Shown: piece after piece, positions 18,375 to 28,148 of the stretch
How the letters are laid out: each line of letters starts with the position of its first letter
Position numbering within the stretch: position 1 is the stretch's first letter
Origin: Paraburkholderia caballeronis
GTDB taxonomy: Bacteria; Pseudomonadota; Gammaproteobacteria; Burkholderiales; Burkholderiaceae
DNA: 64,000 bases
Assembly: GCF_900104845.1 (NCBI RefSeq)
Contig: NZ_FNSR01000001.1
Location: forward strand, 2,604,001 to 2,668,000
Direction of reading: 5' to 3'
Made by a program: the position numbers and the translations under genes
The notes under the pieces: generated by a model
Database searches by the model: none
The model's input: the letters and a program-made list of their open reading frames with translations, nothing else
Told to the model about the DNA's origin: nothing

Positions 18375-19313
18375 TTATCGCCGCGCGGCGGCGCGCCGTT
18401 GCAGCAGCGTGTCGACGAGCGCTGGCGACACGTAGTGCGGCCCGTCGAACAGATACACGCGATAACCGCGATACGCGTCGAGCTGCGGCCCGAGTTCGTC
18501 GGCGGTCGCCGCGCGGAAACCGCCGCCTTCCTTTGGCCTGAACGCTTCCGCGATGATCCGCACCCGGCGGCGGCCGAGCCGTGTCGCGAGCGCGTCCGCA
18601 TACTCGCGCGCGGCGGCCGGCCCGCGTGCATAGACCCCGCAGCCGTCCTGCAACAGCACGCCGACGTCGCGCGGCAGCCAGCCGGCGAGCCACGCGGCGA
18701 GCGCGTCGCCGCCGACGTTGCCGTTGTCGTACACGCTGATCCACAGCGGACGCGGCAGCCGCGCCAGCAGCGGCGCGAGCTTCGGCGCGTCGGTCCACGT
18801 CGGATCGACCTCGACCGGAAAATACCAGCCGGTGACGTGCACCGGCGGCCGCACGGCCGCGATCCTCAGCGACCGCTCGACCAGTTCGGCGACGTTCGCG
18901 CGCGCCTTCCGTTCGTCCGAATAACCGGCCAGCCCGACGATCACGCCGCGCGCCCACGGCTCGTTCGCGATCCTCACCCAGTCGGGCTGGCGCGGCGCGG
19001 GCAGCCCGGCGCCGGCGACGAACGCGACGTCGTCCACCGCCGTCCATTGCAGCAGCAGTTCGTTCACGCCGAGCCGGTCCCAGTCGCCGTGCACGTCGAG
19101 CCGGTCGTTCGACAGCTGCCACGCGACGCCCTGCGCCAATGCGTCCGCATGGGCGGGAACCTGCAACGTGCAGCCGGCCGCCGCGGCCATCGCAAGCGCG
19201 CTCGCGAGCATCCGCAACGCCGGCGCGAGGCACGATGTAAGCGATGTACGCGCGCCGCGCCACCGCCGCAAAAGCCCCGCTCCGCCGACCCGACCTGCAA
19301 CGCTCCCCGCCAT
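18375..19313 (-). CDS. YbcH-like predicted lipoprotein of the NfrA/NfrB locus
   Basis: A 312-residue exported protein. An arginine-rich N-region and a hydrophobic stretch end in AAAAGC near residue 48, a possible lipobox. The body looks like a TIM-barrel glycan-active fold of the DUF4434 kind: VTGWYFPVEVDPTW near 155, WISVYDNGNVGGDAL near 190, YLFDGPHYVSP near the end. E. coli carries ybcH next to nfrA, so the position supports a role in processing or binding the secreted glycan. The ATG at 19313 follows GAAGGAGAT. Activity is not shown. Confidence 0.65.
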   Translation of the reverse strand: MAGSVAGRVGGAGLLRRWRGARTSLTSCLAPALRMLASALAMAAAAGCTLQVPAHADALAQGVAWQLSNDRLDVHGDWDRLGVNELLLQWTAVDDVAFVAGAGLPAPRQPDWVRIANEPWARGVIVGLAGYSDERKARANVAELVERSLRIAAVRPPVHVTGWYFPVEVDPTWTDAPKLAPLLARLPRPLWISVYDNGNVGGDALAAWLAGWLPRDVGVLLQDGCGVYARGPAAAREYADALATRLGRRRVRIIAEAFRPKEGGGFRAATADELGPQLDAYRGYRVYLFDGPHYVSPALVDTLLQRRAAARR

Positions 19314-19352
19314 CGTCCCGATCTCCTTCGCACCAGGCAGCGCGATCGCCCG

Positions 19353-21848
19353 TCAATACGACAGCACCGTGCCGAAAAACACGCCGCCGCCGCGCCCGTC
19401 GCCAGTGATTCGCCAGCGATACTGCACCGACACGTCGATGTACGAGCGCGGCGAATCGTAGAAGCTGTCGCGGAACCAGTAGCGCGACGACACGCCGATG
19501 CCGATCCCGACCGGAATGCTGTGATCGATGCTCGAATCGTAGTCCGCGCCGATCACGCCATACGGAAACACGGTGAGCTTCGGGCTGATCCGGTCGAGCC
19601 GGTACGTGCGGCCCGCCTCGAAATAGGCGGTCCCGTAGTTCCAGCCGTTGCTCACGTAGTGGCCGACTTCCGCATAGTCCTGCACGGTCCACCACGACGG
19701 CACGTCGAGCCGCCGCTCCGTGCCGAAACCGCCCGAATACGCAAGCCGCGCGAGCCAGTCGGAGGGCGCGTGCGAGCCGATCGGAATCAGCCGCTCGAAC
19801 GCGACGATCGCGTTCACCGTCTCGAACGGCTTTGCGCGCGCGCCGATCGCGCCGAGCGCGGTCGAGATGCCGCTCGGCGCGGTGCCGCCCGCGCCGAAGT
19901 CCTGATAGGCCCGCGCATAGACCTCGAACATCCGCTCGCCCAGCGAGCCGAACGGCCGCCAGTAGGCTTCGAGGCCGGTCTGCCAGCTGTTGTAGGTGCC
20001 CGGCGCGGTGCCGGTCGCGACGCCCGGCTGCAACCCCGCGCCGCGATAGTTCAGCGACGCGATGAAACCCCAACTGCGCGTGACGTCCGCGTGCGCGTTG
20101 CGCAGGTCCTCCAGTTGCAGCAGGGTCGCGGGCGCCACGCCGTCCGGCGGCGACGCGCCGTGGTCGATCGCGCGCGCGAAGTAACCCGCGGCGGGCGCGT
20201 CGGCATGCGCGTGAAACGCGGCATAACCCGCATCGGCCGTCGCGGCCGGCGGCAGTTCGCCGGCCGCGTCCGCCTGCGCGAAATACGCGAGCGAGCGGCG
20301 GTCGTCGCCCGCGCGCTGCGCGACGTACGCGGCCTGCAACGGCGGCGCGCCGTCGAGCAGGCCCGCGTCGAGCGCCGCGCGCGCCTGCGCCTTTGCGCCG
20401 GCCATGTCGCCGGCGGCGACGAGCGCATCGACCAGTTCGATGCGCCGCTCGGGGCTGCGCGGACTCGCGGCGACCGCCTCGCGCGCATACGCGACCGCCG
20501 CCGCGTGGTCGCCGCGCTGCGCGGCGAGGATCGACTTGCGCCGCGCGGCGAAACCCGGATCGGCCGCATAGACGTCGCACGCGGCGCCGTACGCATCGAC
20601 GATGCAGTCGAACACCGGACGCGCGGCGATCGCGATGTCCACCGGCTGCGGCGCGTTTTCGCGCTGCCCGGCCACAGCGAGCCGCTCGCGCGCGTCGAAA
20701 CGGCGGCTCGCGATCAGCGCGTCGGTGTCGTCGCCGGCCGGCTTCAGCGGCGCGAGCGCGTCGAGCGCGCGCTGCGGCTCGCCGGCCGCGGTCCACACAT
20801 CCGCGACGATCGCGCGTGCAACGCGCTGGTCGCGCTGCGACGCGTCCGCCGCCTGCAACGCACGGGAGAAGTCGGCTTCGGCGTCGTCGAAGCGGCCCTG
20901 CGCGGCGCGCGCATAACCGCGCACGACATAAGGCATCAGCACGGGCTGCACGCCGGCTCCGATCACGTCGGTCGCCGCCTGCTCCAGCGCGCGCATGTCG
21001 CGCGACGCGGCGAGCGCATCGAACAGTTGCAGCCGGTAGCCAAGCCGGTCCGGCGCATAGGCGATCGCGTCGCGCGCGTGCGCGGCGGCCTGTGCGAAGT
21101 CGCCCGCATCGCGCGCCTTCTGCGCGGCGGCCGCGGACTTCGGCGCAAGCTCCTCGCCGACGAACGCGCGACGGCGGCGCAGTTCGTCGTGGTCGCCGAA
21201 ACGCTTCGTCGCGTCGAGCGCCGCTTGCCACGCATCGTCGGGACGGCCCGCCGCGCTGGCCGCGTCGATCGCGAGCAGTTGCAGGCGCAGCACGTCGGGA
21301 CGCAACGCGATCGCCGCGTTCGCGTCGCGCTCCGCGCCGGCGTAGTCGCGGCTCGCGTAGGCCGCATACGCGCGTTGCGCGAGCACGTAGGCCTCGCCAG
21401 TCAGATTGTCCGGTGATCCCGCGCCGGGTTTGGTCGATGGCGTCGCGCCGCCGCGCGATGGAGACGCGCGCGGTGCGGCCGTCGCCGCTGCGATCTGCGC
21501 ATCGATCTGCCGGCGACGCGCAACCAGCGACGCGTCCGGACCGACGTCGCGCTGCGCGTCGGCAAGCGTGCGGCTCGCATCGCCCCAGCGGCGCTGCGCG
21601 GCCTGCGCGTTCGCGAGCAGCAGGCGCAGCGACGCGAGGTCCGGGCGCTGGCGGATCGCCTCGCGCGCGTAGCGTTCGGCGGCCGCGTAGTCGTGGCGCG
21701 CGTATGCGTCGTAACCCTGCTGCGCGACGCGATAGGCGGCGCCGGTCAGCGGCAGCGGCAACGTGCCCGCGGCCGGCGCGGCTTCGGCAAACTGCGCATG
21801 CAGGCCGAGGCTCGCGCATAACGCGGCAAGCGCGAGCGAACGGCGCAT
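19353..21848 (-). CDS. nfrA: Outer-membrane protein NfrA-like (phage N4 receptor type)
   Basis: An 831-residue exported protein. A signal peptide (MRRSLALAALCASLGLHAQFAEA) is followed by many TPR-like repeats (about 30-560, with Y-x-x-A-x-x-D-Y-x-x-A-E patterns). A C-terminal beta-barrel-like domain (about 590-831) ends in the pattern of the NfrA C-terminal family. In E. coli NfrA is the outer-membrane component of a c-di-GMP-controlled exopolysaccharide pathway and the N4 adsorption receptor. Here it would export or anchor the glycan made by NfrB. The frame stays open upstream to 22106; the start is set at the signal peptide. Confidence 0.85.
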   Translation of the reverse strand: MRRSLALAALCASLGLHAQFAEAAPAAGTLPLPLTGAAYRVAQQGYDAYARHDYAAAERYAREAIRQRPDLASLRLLLANAQAAQRRWGDASRTLADAQRDVGPDASLVARRRQIDAQIAAATAAPRASPSRGGATPSTKPGAGSPDNLTGEAYVLAQRAYAAYASRDYAGAERDANAAIALRPDVLRLQLLAIDAASAAGRPDDAWQAALDATKRFGDHDELRRRRAFVGEELAPKSAAAAQKARDAGDFAQAAAHARDAIAYAPDRLGYRLQLFDALAASRDMRALEQAATDVIGAGVQPVLMPYVVRGYARAAQGRFDDAEADFSRALQAADASQRDQRVARAIVADVWTAAGEPQRALDALAPLKPAGDDTDALIASRRFDARERLAVAGQRENAPQPVDIAIAARPVFDCIVDAYGAACDVYAADPGFAARRKSILAAQRGDHAAAVAYAREAVAASPRSPERRIELVDALVAAGDMAGAKAQARAALDAGLLDGAPPLQAAYVAQRAGDDRRSLAYFAQADAAGELPPAATADAGYAAFHAHADAPAAGYFARAIDHGASPPDGVAPATLLQLEDLRNAHADVTRSWGFIASLNYRGAGLQPGVATGTAPGTYNSWQTGLEAYWRPFGSLGERMFEVYARAYQDFGAGGTAPSGISTALGAIGARAKPFETVNAIVAFERLIPIGSHAPSDWLARLAYSGGFGTERRLDVPSWWTVQDYAEVGHYVSNGWNYGTAYFEAGRTYRLDRISPKLTVFPYGVIGADYDSSIDHSIPVGIGIGVSSRYWFRDSFYDSPRSYIDVSVQYRWRITGDGRGGGVFFGTVLSY

Positions 21849-22102
21849 CGGCAAGCGGTTCGACGACGGGTCACGGACCACCACACGCACGCGACCGCCG
21901 TGCGTGTCGTGCGTGTCGTGCGGATAACCCACTCCCCGCGCATCAAGCTCATCGCCCGACTGGCCCGCACGGAACCCGGCGCCTGCGTCGATCGCCCTAT
22001 CCGCATCATCACCCTCGCACGCCCAAGCCGAATCGCGCCGATCCACGCCCGCGACCCCGCCAGCCCCATCGCCGCCCGCCAACGACCCAACCGGCGGCGC
22101 CG
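21849..22102 (-). other. Leader between nfrB and nfrA
   Basis: 254 bases remain open in the nfrA frame and begin at an ATGA overlap with the nfrB stop. The translation has no domain and weaker third-position GC bias, and would bury the signal peptide. A 9-base repeat (CGTGTCGTG, twice) lies near 21900-21920. Treated as untranslated. Confidence 0.5.
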
Positions 22103-24256
22103 TCATCGCGACATCACCGGTTCGCCCATCCGGCGCTTCTGTTCATCGATCGCGTCCTTCAGCGCGTCGGCAGTGATGACGCCGAGCGCGACCATGTAGT
22201 CGCCGATGCGCCCATGATCCGCCGGCCGGTAACGCAGCAGTGCATCCTCGAAGTCCTTGCGGCTCACCGCGCCGCGCTCGATCAGCAGGTCGCCTAGCAG
22301 CGGCACCGCGCGCGACGCGGCCGTCTCGTCGTCGGGCGTCCCCGCCACCGGCACGCCGCGCAAAATCCGCAAGCCGGCCGCGATCTCGCCCTCGCGCACG
22401 ATCCGCTGCACGGCCGGCCGCTTCAGCGCGGCCTGCAGCGTCGCGAACGCATCGTCGGGCAGCGGGCTCGCGGTCAGCAGCACCGCATGGCCGTTGCCGT
22501 CGTCGCCATACGGCAGCACGCGGTTGCGCACGACCAGTTCGGGCGGCAGTTGCGACGCGTTGGCCCGCAGCCGCGCTTCGTCCAGATGGTCGCGCGGCAG
22601 GTCCGACTGGAACGCGATCGCCTCCGCGAGCGTCTCCTCGTCGAGCCAGCCGTGCGCAAGCAGCACGCGGCCGAGCGGCGCCTGCCCCGCATGCTCGTCG
22701 CCGAGCGCGCGCGCGAGCTTCTCCTCGTCGATCGCCTGCCACGACACCAGCAGTTCGCCGAGCCGCTGCCGCCGGTCGGTGAAGCCGTCCGACGACGGGA
22801 AGTCGTGCATCGTCTTGTCCCACGCGAGCCGCTTGCCGGTCGCGAGATGCACGAGGAACATCCGCCATGCGCGCGCGACCGCCATGAAATTCACGAAGTT
22901 GCCGATCACCATCCGCGGCACCGCGAGCACGCCGTGCTCCCAGCCGTACAGCCGCGTGACGAAATACACGCGTTGCAGCACCCGCAACGACAACGCGATG
23001 CCGTTCGCCCACAACACGAAGTACAGGAACCGCGAGTCGATGAACGGCGACGCGATCAGTTGCGGCATCAGCCCGAGCGTGTCCGCGAACGCGAACAGGA
23101 TGAACTGCACGAGCACGACATACGCGACGATCCCGACGAACGACGTGACGATCCCCTTGCGGTCGCGCGCGAGCAGATAGCGGTTCGCGAGCGACCCGCG
23201 CCAGCCGGTCTGCTGCCACCCTTGCAGGCCGATGCCGAGGGTCCAGCGCGCGCGCTGCCGGTACGCGGTGCGAAACGTGTCGGGGAAAAATTCGCGCACG
23301 CACAGCGGCATCGTCAGCGTGACGTCGCGCTCGCGGCCGAAGCCGAACCACGACTTGCGGCGCGTCGAGAACTGCACCGGAAAACGCGCGAAGATCGAGT
23401 TCATCCCCATCCGGCCGAGCCGTTCACCGACGTCGTAGTCCTCGGTCAGCGTTTCGGTGTTGAACGGCTGGTTGTTCGTCTGTTCCGCGAGGCCGATCAG
23501 CGCGCGCCGCGAGAAGCAGGTGCCGACGCCGGCCGACGGCACCGCGCCCGCGATGCTCTCGCGCACGACGAGATCCTTCGCGTGCCATTCCGCGAACTCG
23601 TCCATGTAGGTGCCGGCGACGAGTTCGTACCAGTCGCGCTCCAGCGACGCGACCGGCAACTGGATCATGTCCTTGCGCGGCAGCAGGTAGTTGAAGAAGC
23701 GCAGTTCGAGCGGATGCAGCACGTCCTCGCTGTCGTGCAGGATCACGCCGGCGAACTCGACGCCGGTCTCCTGCTCCAGCCGGAAGATCGCCTGGATGAT
23801 CCAGTTCAGGCAGTCGGCCTTGCAGGTCGGGCCGTCGTGCGGCACTTCCACGCGATGCAGCTGCTTGTAGCGCCGGCGCATCCGCTCGACCTCGGCGATG
23901 GTCGGCGCGTCGTTCTGGTAGGTGCCGACGAACACCACGTAGTTCGTGTAGTCGAGCACGCGCACGAGGTCGGTGACCATCGACGCGATCACGTCGTCCT
24001 CCTTCCACGCGGGCACCATGATCGCGAGCGGCTGCTGCTCGCGCGCGTACAGTTCCTCCGGGCGCAGCGGCCGGTAGCGGCGCGCAACCGTGAAATAGCG
24101 GTACGTCGTGCGGACCCAGTACCACGCGTCGATGAACAGGTCGTCGGCGCTCGACAGCAGGATCAGCACCGCGACCCCCATCGCGACGTATTCCATCCCG
24201 TGGTAGTAGTGGCCGAGCAGATAACCGCTCCACCATTTGAGCGTGTCGAACGTCAC
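22103..24256 (-). CDS. nfrB: Glycosyltransferase NfrB-like with C-terminal MshEN c-di-GMP-binding repeats
   Basis: A 717-residue inner-membrane processive family-2 glycosyltransferase. N-terminal hydrophobic helices precede the GT domain with DSED (175-178), TED (271-273) and QRARW (334-338), the metal, base and product-binding motifs of GT2 synthases. Several membrane helices follow (about 365-470). The C-terminus has two MshEN-like segments: RLG...LG at 498-529 and LLGDLL...RIGDYM at 653-688. In E. coli NfrB the MshEN domain binds c-di-GMP and switches the enzyme on. The GTG start lies 2 bases after the bcsB-like stop. Confidence 0.9.
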   Translation of the reverse strand: MTFDTLKWWSGYLLGHYYHGMEYVAMGVAVLILLSSADDLFIDAWYWVRTTYRYFTVARRYRPLRPEELYAREQQPLAIMVPAWKEDDVIASMVTDLVRVLDYTNYVVFVGTYQNDAPTIAEVERMRRRYKQLHRVEVPHDGPTCKADCLNWIIQAIFRLEQETGVEFAGVILHDSEDVLHPLELRFFNYLLPRKDMIQLPVASLERDWYELVAGTYMDEFAEWHAKDLVVRESIAGAVPSAGVGTCFSRRALIGLAEQTNNQPFNTETLTEDYDVGERLGRMGMNSIFARFPVQFSTRRKSWFGFGRERDVTLTMPLCVREFFPDTFRTAYRQRARWTLGIGLQGWQQTGWRGSLANRYLLARDRKGIVTSFVGIVAYVVLVQFILFAFADTLGLMPQLIASPFIDSRFLYFVLWANGIALSLRVLQRVYFVTRLYGWEHGVLAVPRMVIGNFVNFMAVARAWRMFLVHLATGKRLAWDKTMHDFPSSDGFTDRRQRLGELLVSWQAIDEEKLARALGDEHAGQAPLGRVLLAHGWLDEETLAEAIAFQSDLPRDHLDEARLRANASQLPPELVVRNRVLPYGDDGNGHAVLLTASPLPDDAFATLQAALKRPAVQRIVREGEIAAGLRILRGVPVAGTPDDETAASRAVPLLGDLLIERGAVSRKDFEDALLRYRPADHGRIGDYMVALGVITADALKDAIDEQKRRMGEPVMSR

Positions 24257-24258
24257 GG

Positions 24259-26715
24259 TCAGCCCTGCCTGTCGTGCGGAGGGGTGTCGGGGGGGCCTTC
24301 GCCGGGTTTGCCGGGTTTGCCCGATGTGCCTGGCGCTCCGGGTTCAGCCGGCGATCCGGACGACTCCGCCGCTCCCCGCGTCGCGGCACCGCCATCCGGT
24401 CCCGGCGGCGGGGGCGGAGCCGATGAAGCCGATGAACCCGACGAACCCGACGCAGGCGGCGGCTCGCCCGGCCCGCCGTTCTTCTCGCGACGCCGCCTGC
24501 GCGCCGCGTTCGCCGCGAAGATCAGCAGCAGCAGCACGACGATCGCGAGCGCCGGCATGCCCCACGCGGACCAGTGCTGCGTGAGCCACGCGCGCTGCCG
24601 GTCCTCCGGCGGCACGCCGCCCGGCCGCTGCGTGTCGAACGACTTCAGCGCGCCGGTCGCATCGACGACGACGATGTCGCCGCTCAACAGTTGCAGCGTC
24701 GCCGGCAGCACTGGCGCGGCGGCGCCGACGGTCCGGTACAGCACGCCCGTCGTGCCGCCGGAATGCACGACTTCGAGCACGCCGAGCCGCGTGAGGCCCG
24801 CGAGGTCCGCGAGCGGCGCGCCGGAGCGGCCCTTGATCGTCAGCCGGCCGCCGTCGAACGTCGCCGGCCCGGACAGATCGGTGACGGCGACGTCGGCCGC
24901 GAGGAACGGCCCCGCCGGCTGCGCGGCCTGGCCGCCGGCGACGACCGCCAGCGTCGCGCGCGTCGGCGCGATGCCGACCGCGTTCGCGAGCCGCGCGACG
25001 CGCGGCAGCGAGTCGGCCGGGTTCGCGAGATACGCGTCCGGCACCAGCAGGCTCGCGCTCTGCGCGTAACGAACGATCATCCCGGTGAAGTTGTCTTCGA
25101 GGCGGCCTTCGCCGAGCACCAGATGGCTGCCGGGCAGCACCGCCGCCGGGTAGCCGGCCGCGCGCGGCTGGCAGCCGCCTTCCGGCTGGCGCTGGAACAG
25201 CACGCGCAACTGGTTCACCGAGCCGAGCGCATAACCGGGGATGGCCGCGCTCACGCGCTGCGGGCGGCCGTCGGTCGACAGCAGCCGCGAGCCGATCAGC
25301 ACGCCGTTGAAAAAGATCGACGCGGTCTGCGCGTTGCGCACCGACGCGGCGGCGGCCGCCAGATCGAGCACGACCGCGCGCGGCACCTTGCCGTTGCCGG
25401 ACACCGCCGCGAGATCGAACGTCGCGTCCCACGACGCGCTCGTCAGCACGTCGAGCGTGCGCGGCGCGCCGCCGACGAGCGACAGCGCGAGGCGGTCCGT
25501 GTCGCCGCCCGCACTCAGGTTCGGCGCGCGGTCGAGCGCATGCACGACGAGCCGGTTCGATACGTCGAGCGGCGTCCACGTGCGCGACAGCGCGGCGACG
25601 CCGGCCGTGTCGCCGACCACGACGACCGGCTGCCCGCCGAGCCGCGCGACGCCGACGTCGCCCGCGACTGGCGCGCCGCCGCCGAGCGGGCCGGCCGCGC
25701 CGCTGCGCCATGCGTCGAACGCGGCGGCCGCGTCCGGCGAGACGCCGGCCACTTCCGCGCGCAACGCGTCGAATGCCTCGCCAAGCCGCGCGCGCAGCGC
25801 GTCGTCCGCGATCACGACGTTCGGCGCGAACGCGCCGGCCGGCGCGAGCGCGACCAGCGCGCCGAGTTCGGCCGGGTTCGCGAGCCTGTGCTGGCCGCCG
25901 GACGCGAGCGCGGCGAACGCCGGCACGGCCTGCAACGCGGCCGGCACCGACGCGCCCGCGAGGCTCACCGTGTCGCCGACCGCCGGCACGACCTGCACGA
26001 CCGGCTCCGCGCCCGCGCGCATCAGCAGCGACTCGACGCGCCACGCGACGTCGTACGCGGGTGCGCCGAGCCGGCCGCCGCCGACCGCGACCACCGGCTT
26101 CGGCGGCAGCGCGCTCCATGCGCCGCGCACGTCGCCGATCGCGGACGTGTCGTACTGGTACGTGAGCCGCGACGTCGGCGCGATGCGCCACAGGTTGCCG
26201 ATCGCGGTCTGGTCCGCGCAGACGTTGTCGTCGATCACCGACGACCACTGCACGCCGACGCGCACGAACCCGGACGGCCGCGGCGAGCCGTCGACGCCGA
26301 TGTTCACCGCGCCGTCGCCCTGCGCGTCGGTCACGCTGCGCGCGAGCACCGGCGAGCCGTCGAGCGACAGCACGAAGGTCGTGCGGCCGCCGTCGCCGTG
26401 CAGGTAACCGCCGTCGAGTTGCAGCGTCGCGTTGCTGACCGGCAGGCCGAGCGGCACCGGGAAATAAAGCTCCTGGCTCGCGTCCGGCGCACGCAGCAGG
26501 ATCGGCTCGCGCACGCCGAGGTCCGCGAGCGACACCGTGCGCGATTCGACGCGGCCCGCGCCCAGTTGCGCGAACGCGGCCGCGAGATCGCCGGGCGCGG
26601 CGTGCGCCGCCGGCATCGTCAGGATGGCGGCGAGAACGGCAAACACGGTGGAAAACACGGCGCGAAACGTCGTGCGCCGCGCTCGCGGCCTCGCGCAGGC
26701 GGCGGCGATCCGCAT
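24259..26715 (-). CDS. BcsB-like periplasmic subunit of a polysaccharide synthase
   Basis: About 818 residues. A signal peptide ending AAHA, a large periplasmic body, one transmembrane helix (MPALAIVVLLLLIFAA) and a Pro/Gly/Ser-rich cytoplasmic tail. The body has the BcsB pattern of cellulose synthase regulatory subunits: jelly-roll carbohydrate-binding segments with Y-F-P-V-P and F-x-x-x-D-x-N-x-L-R-V-L-F-like strands. BcsB guides the nascent glycan across the periplasm. ATG at 26715 is used; ATG at 26793 adds 26 residues before the signal. It is coupled to nfrB (2-base gap). 26716-26951 upstream shows no gene. Confidence 0.75.
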   Translation of the reverse strand: MRIAAACARPRARRTTFRAVFSTVFAVLAAILTMPAAHAAPGDLAAAFAQLGAGRVESRTVSLADLGVREPILLRAPDASQELYFPVPLGLPVSNATLQLDGGYLHGDGGRTTFVLSLDGSPVLARSVTDAQGDGAVNIGVDGSPRPSGFVRVGVQWSSVIDDNVCADQTAIGNLWRIAPTSRLTYQYDTSAIGDVRGAWSALPPKPVVAVGGGRLGAPAYDVAWRVESLLMRAGAEPVVQVVPAVGDTVSLAGASVPAALQAVPAFAALASGGQHRLANPAELGALVALAPAGAFAPNVVIADDALRARLGEAFDALRAEVAGVSPDAAAAFDAWRSGAAGPLGGGAPVAGDVGVARLGGQPVVVVGDTAGVAALSRTWTPLDVSNRLVVHALDRAPNLSAGGDTDRLALSLVGGAPRTLDVLTSASWDATFDLAAVSGNGKVPRAVVLDLAAAAASVRNAQTASIFFNGVLIGSRLLSTDGRPQRVSAAIPGYALGSVNQLRVLFQRQPEGGCQPRAAGYPAAVLPGSHLVLGEGRLEDNFTGMIVRYAQSASLLVPDAYLANPADSLPRVARLANAVGIAPTRATLAVVAGGQAAQPAGPFLAADVAVTDLSGPATFDGGRLTIKGRSGAPLADLAGLTRLGVLEVVHSGGTTGVLYRTVGAAAPVLPATLQLLSGDIVVVDATGALKSFDTQRPGGVPPEDRQRAWLTQHWSAWGMPALAIVVLLLLIFAANAARRRRREKNGGPGEPPPASGSSGSSASSAPPPPPGPDGGAATRGAAESSGSPAEPGAPGTSGKPGKPGEGPPDTPPHDRQG

Positions 26716-26951
26716 GTCGCCCACAGCCGGAACAACCCGTTCGAACGCGCGGCGCGGCGCAGTGAGATTGGAGGTCACGTCTTTATGTCCCATGTTGTCG
26801 GCACGCGCGGCCGCGCGTGCTGCCCGCGAAGCACGGCACGCTTCCCGGTCGCCGGGAAAGCAGCCGTCACACCGATCGATCACTGCGGACTGCAAGACTG
26901 CCTTTACGAACGAACCCACACGACCAGCGGCGGCCGACGTCCACCGCCGCA

Positions 26952-28148
26952 TCAATCCTCGACCGGCGGCGCGGTGCGTCCGGGATGGCGATAGCCCGGC
27001 AACACGCGGCTCGCAAACGGCTCGAACGGCTTGCCGGTCAGCGCGGCGACGATCCGTTCGGACGCGTGGCCGTCGCCGTACGGATTCACGCGCCGCGCGA
27101 ACGCGCGCCGCTCCGCTTCGTCGTCCACGAGTTGCAGCACCGACTGCTGAATCGCGTTGCGATCGGTGCCGACGAGCCGCACGGTCCCCGCCGCGAGCGC
27201 CTCCGGCCGTTCGGTCACGTCGCGCATCACGAGCACCGGCTTGCCGAGCGCGGGCGCTTCCTCCTGCACGCCGCCCGAGTCGGTCAGCACGATCGACGCG
27301 CGCTGCATCAGGCGCACGAACTCCGGGTAGTCGAGCGGATCGGTCAGATAGACATCGTTCAGGTGTCCGAGCGTCCCGAGCACCGGGCCGCGCACGTTCG
27401 GATTCAGGTGGACCGGATAGACGATCTGCATCTTGCCGGTCTGCGCGAGCGCGGCGAGCGCCGCGCAGATGTTCGCAAAACCCTCGCCGAAACTCTCGCG
27501 GCGATGGCCGGTCACGAGCAGCAGCGGCCGGCCGCGATCGGGCGGCTCCAGATACGGGAACTGCGCGTCGATGCGTGCGCGCATCGGCGCGTCGCCGTCG
27601 AGCCGCGCGCACATCAGATGCAGCGCGTCGATCACCGTGTTGCCGGTGACGATCACGCGGCCGCCGAGCGCCTCCGCTTCGAGATTCGCCTGCGAACTCG
27701 CGGTCGGCGCGAACAGCAGGTCGCCGATCACGTCGACGACGCGCCGGTTCATCTCCTCGGGCCAGGGTTCGTACAGGTTGCCGGTGCGCAGTCCGGCTTC
27801 GACGTGACCGACCGGAATCCGCCGATGGAACGCGGCGAGCGCGGCCGCCATGCTGGTCAGCGTGTCGCCATGGACGAGCACGCGGTCGGGCCGCTCCGTT
27901 TCGAGCACGCCGTCGATGCCGGCGAAGAGCCGCGACGCGAGACCGTTCAGCGTCTGGTTCGCGGTCATCGCGGCGAGGTTGTGGTTGGGAACGACGCCGA
28001 ACAGGTCGAGCACCTGCTGCAACATCGTCTGATGCTGGCCCGTCACGCAGACGACCGACTGCACGTCGCCGTCGGCTTCGAGCCGCTTCACGAGCGGCAC
28101 CATCTTGATCGCTTCGGGCCGCGTTCCGAATATCGACAGGATACGCAC
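26952..28148 (-). CDS. wecB: UDP-N-acetylglucosamine 2-epimerase (non-hydrolysing)
   Basis: A 398-residue cytosolic enzyme that converts UDP-GlcNAc to UDP-ManNAc. GTRPEAIKM near residue 7, HVEAGLRTGN near 125 and LTDSGGVQEE near 290 are the family hallmarks. The GTG at 28148 is chosen because AAGG lies 8 bases upstream and the protein then starts VRILSIFGTRPE as in homologues; an ATG at 28211 is also in frame. First gene of the nfr-type locus, so it supplies the sugar nucleotide. E. coli NfrA/NfrB function also needs WecB. Confidence 0.93.
   Translation of the reverse strand: MRILSIFGTRPEAIKMVPLVKRLEADGDVQSVVCVTGQHQTMLQQVLDLFGVVPNHNLAAMTANQTLNGLASRLFAGIDGVLETERPDRVLVHGDTLTSMAAALAAFHRRIPVGHVEAGLRTGNLYEPWPEEMNRRVVDVIGDLLFAPTASSQANLEAEALGGRVIVTGNTVIDALHLMCARLDGDAPMRARIDAQFPYLEPPDRGRPLLLVTGHRRESFGEGFANICAALAALAQTGKMQIVYPVHLNPNVRGPVLGTLGHLNDVYLTDPLDYPEFVRLMQRASIVLTDSGGVQEEAPALGKPVLVMRDVTERPEALAAGTVRLVGTDRNAIQQSVLQLVDDEAERRAFARRVNPYGDGHASERIVAALTGKPFEPFASRVLPGYRHPGRTAPPVED

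Noticed and set aside
21849..22106. NfrA N-terminal extension of 86 residues
   Set aside because: A clear signal peptide begins at 21848, and the extension has no similarity and weaker codon bias.
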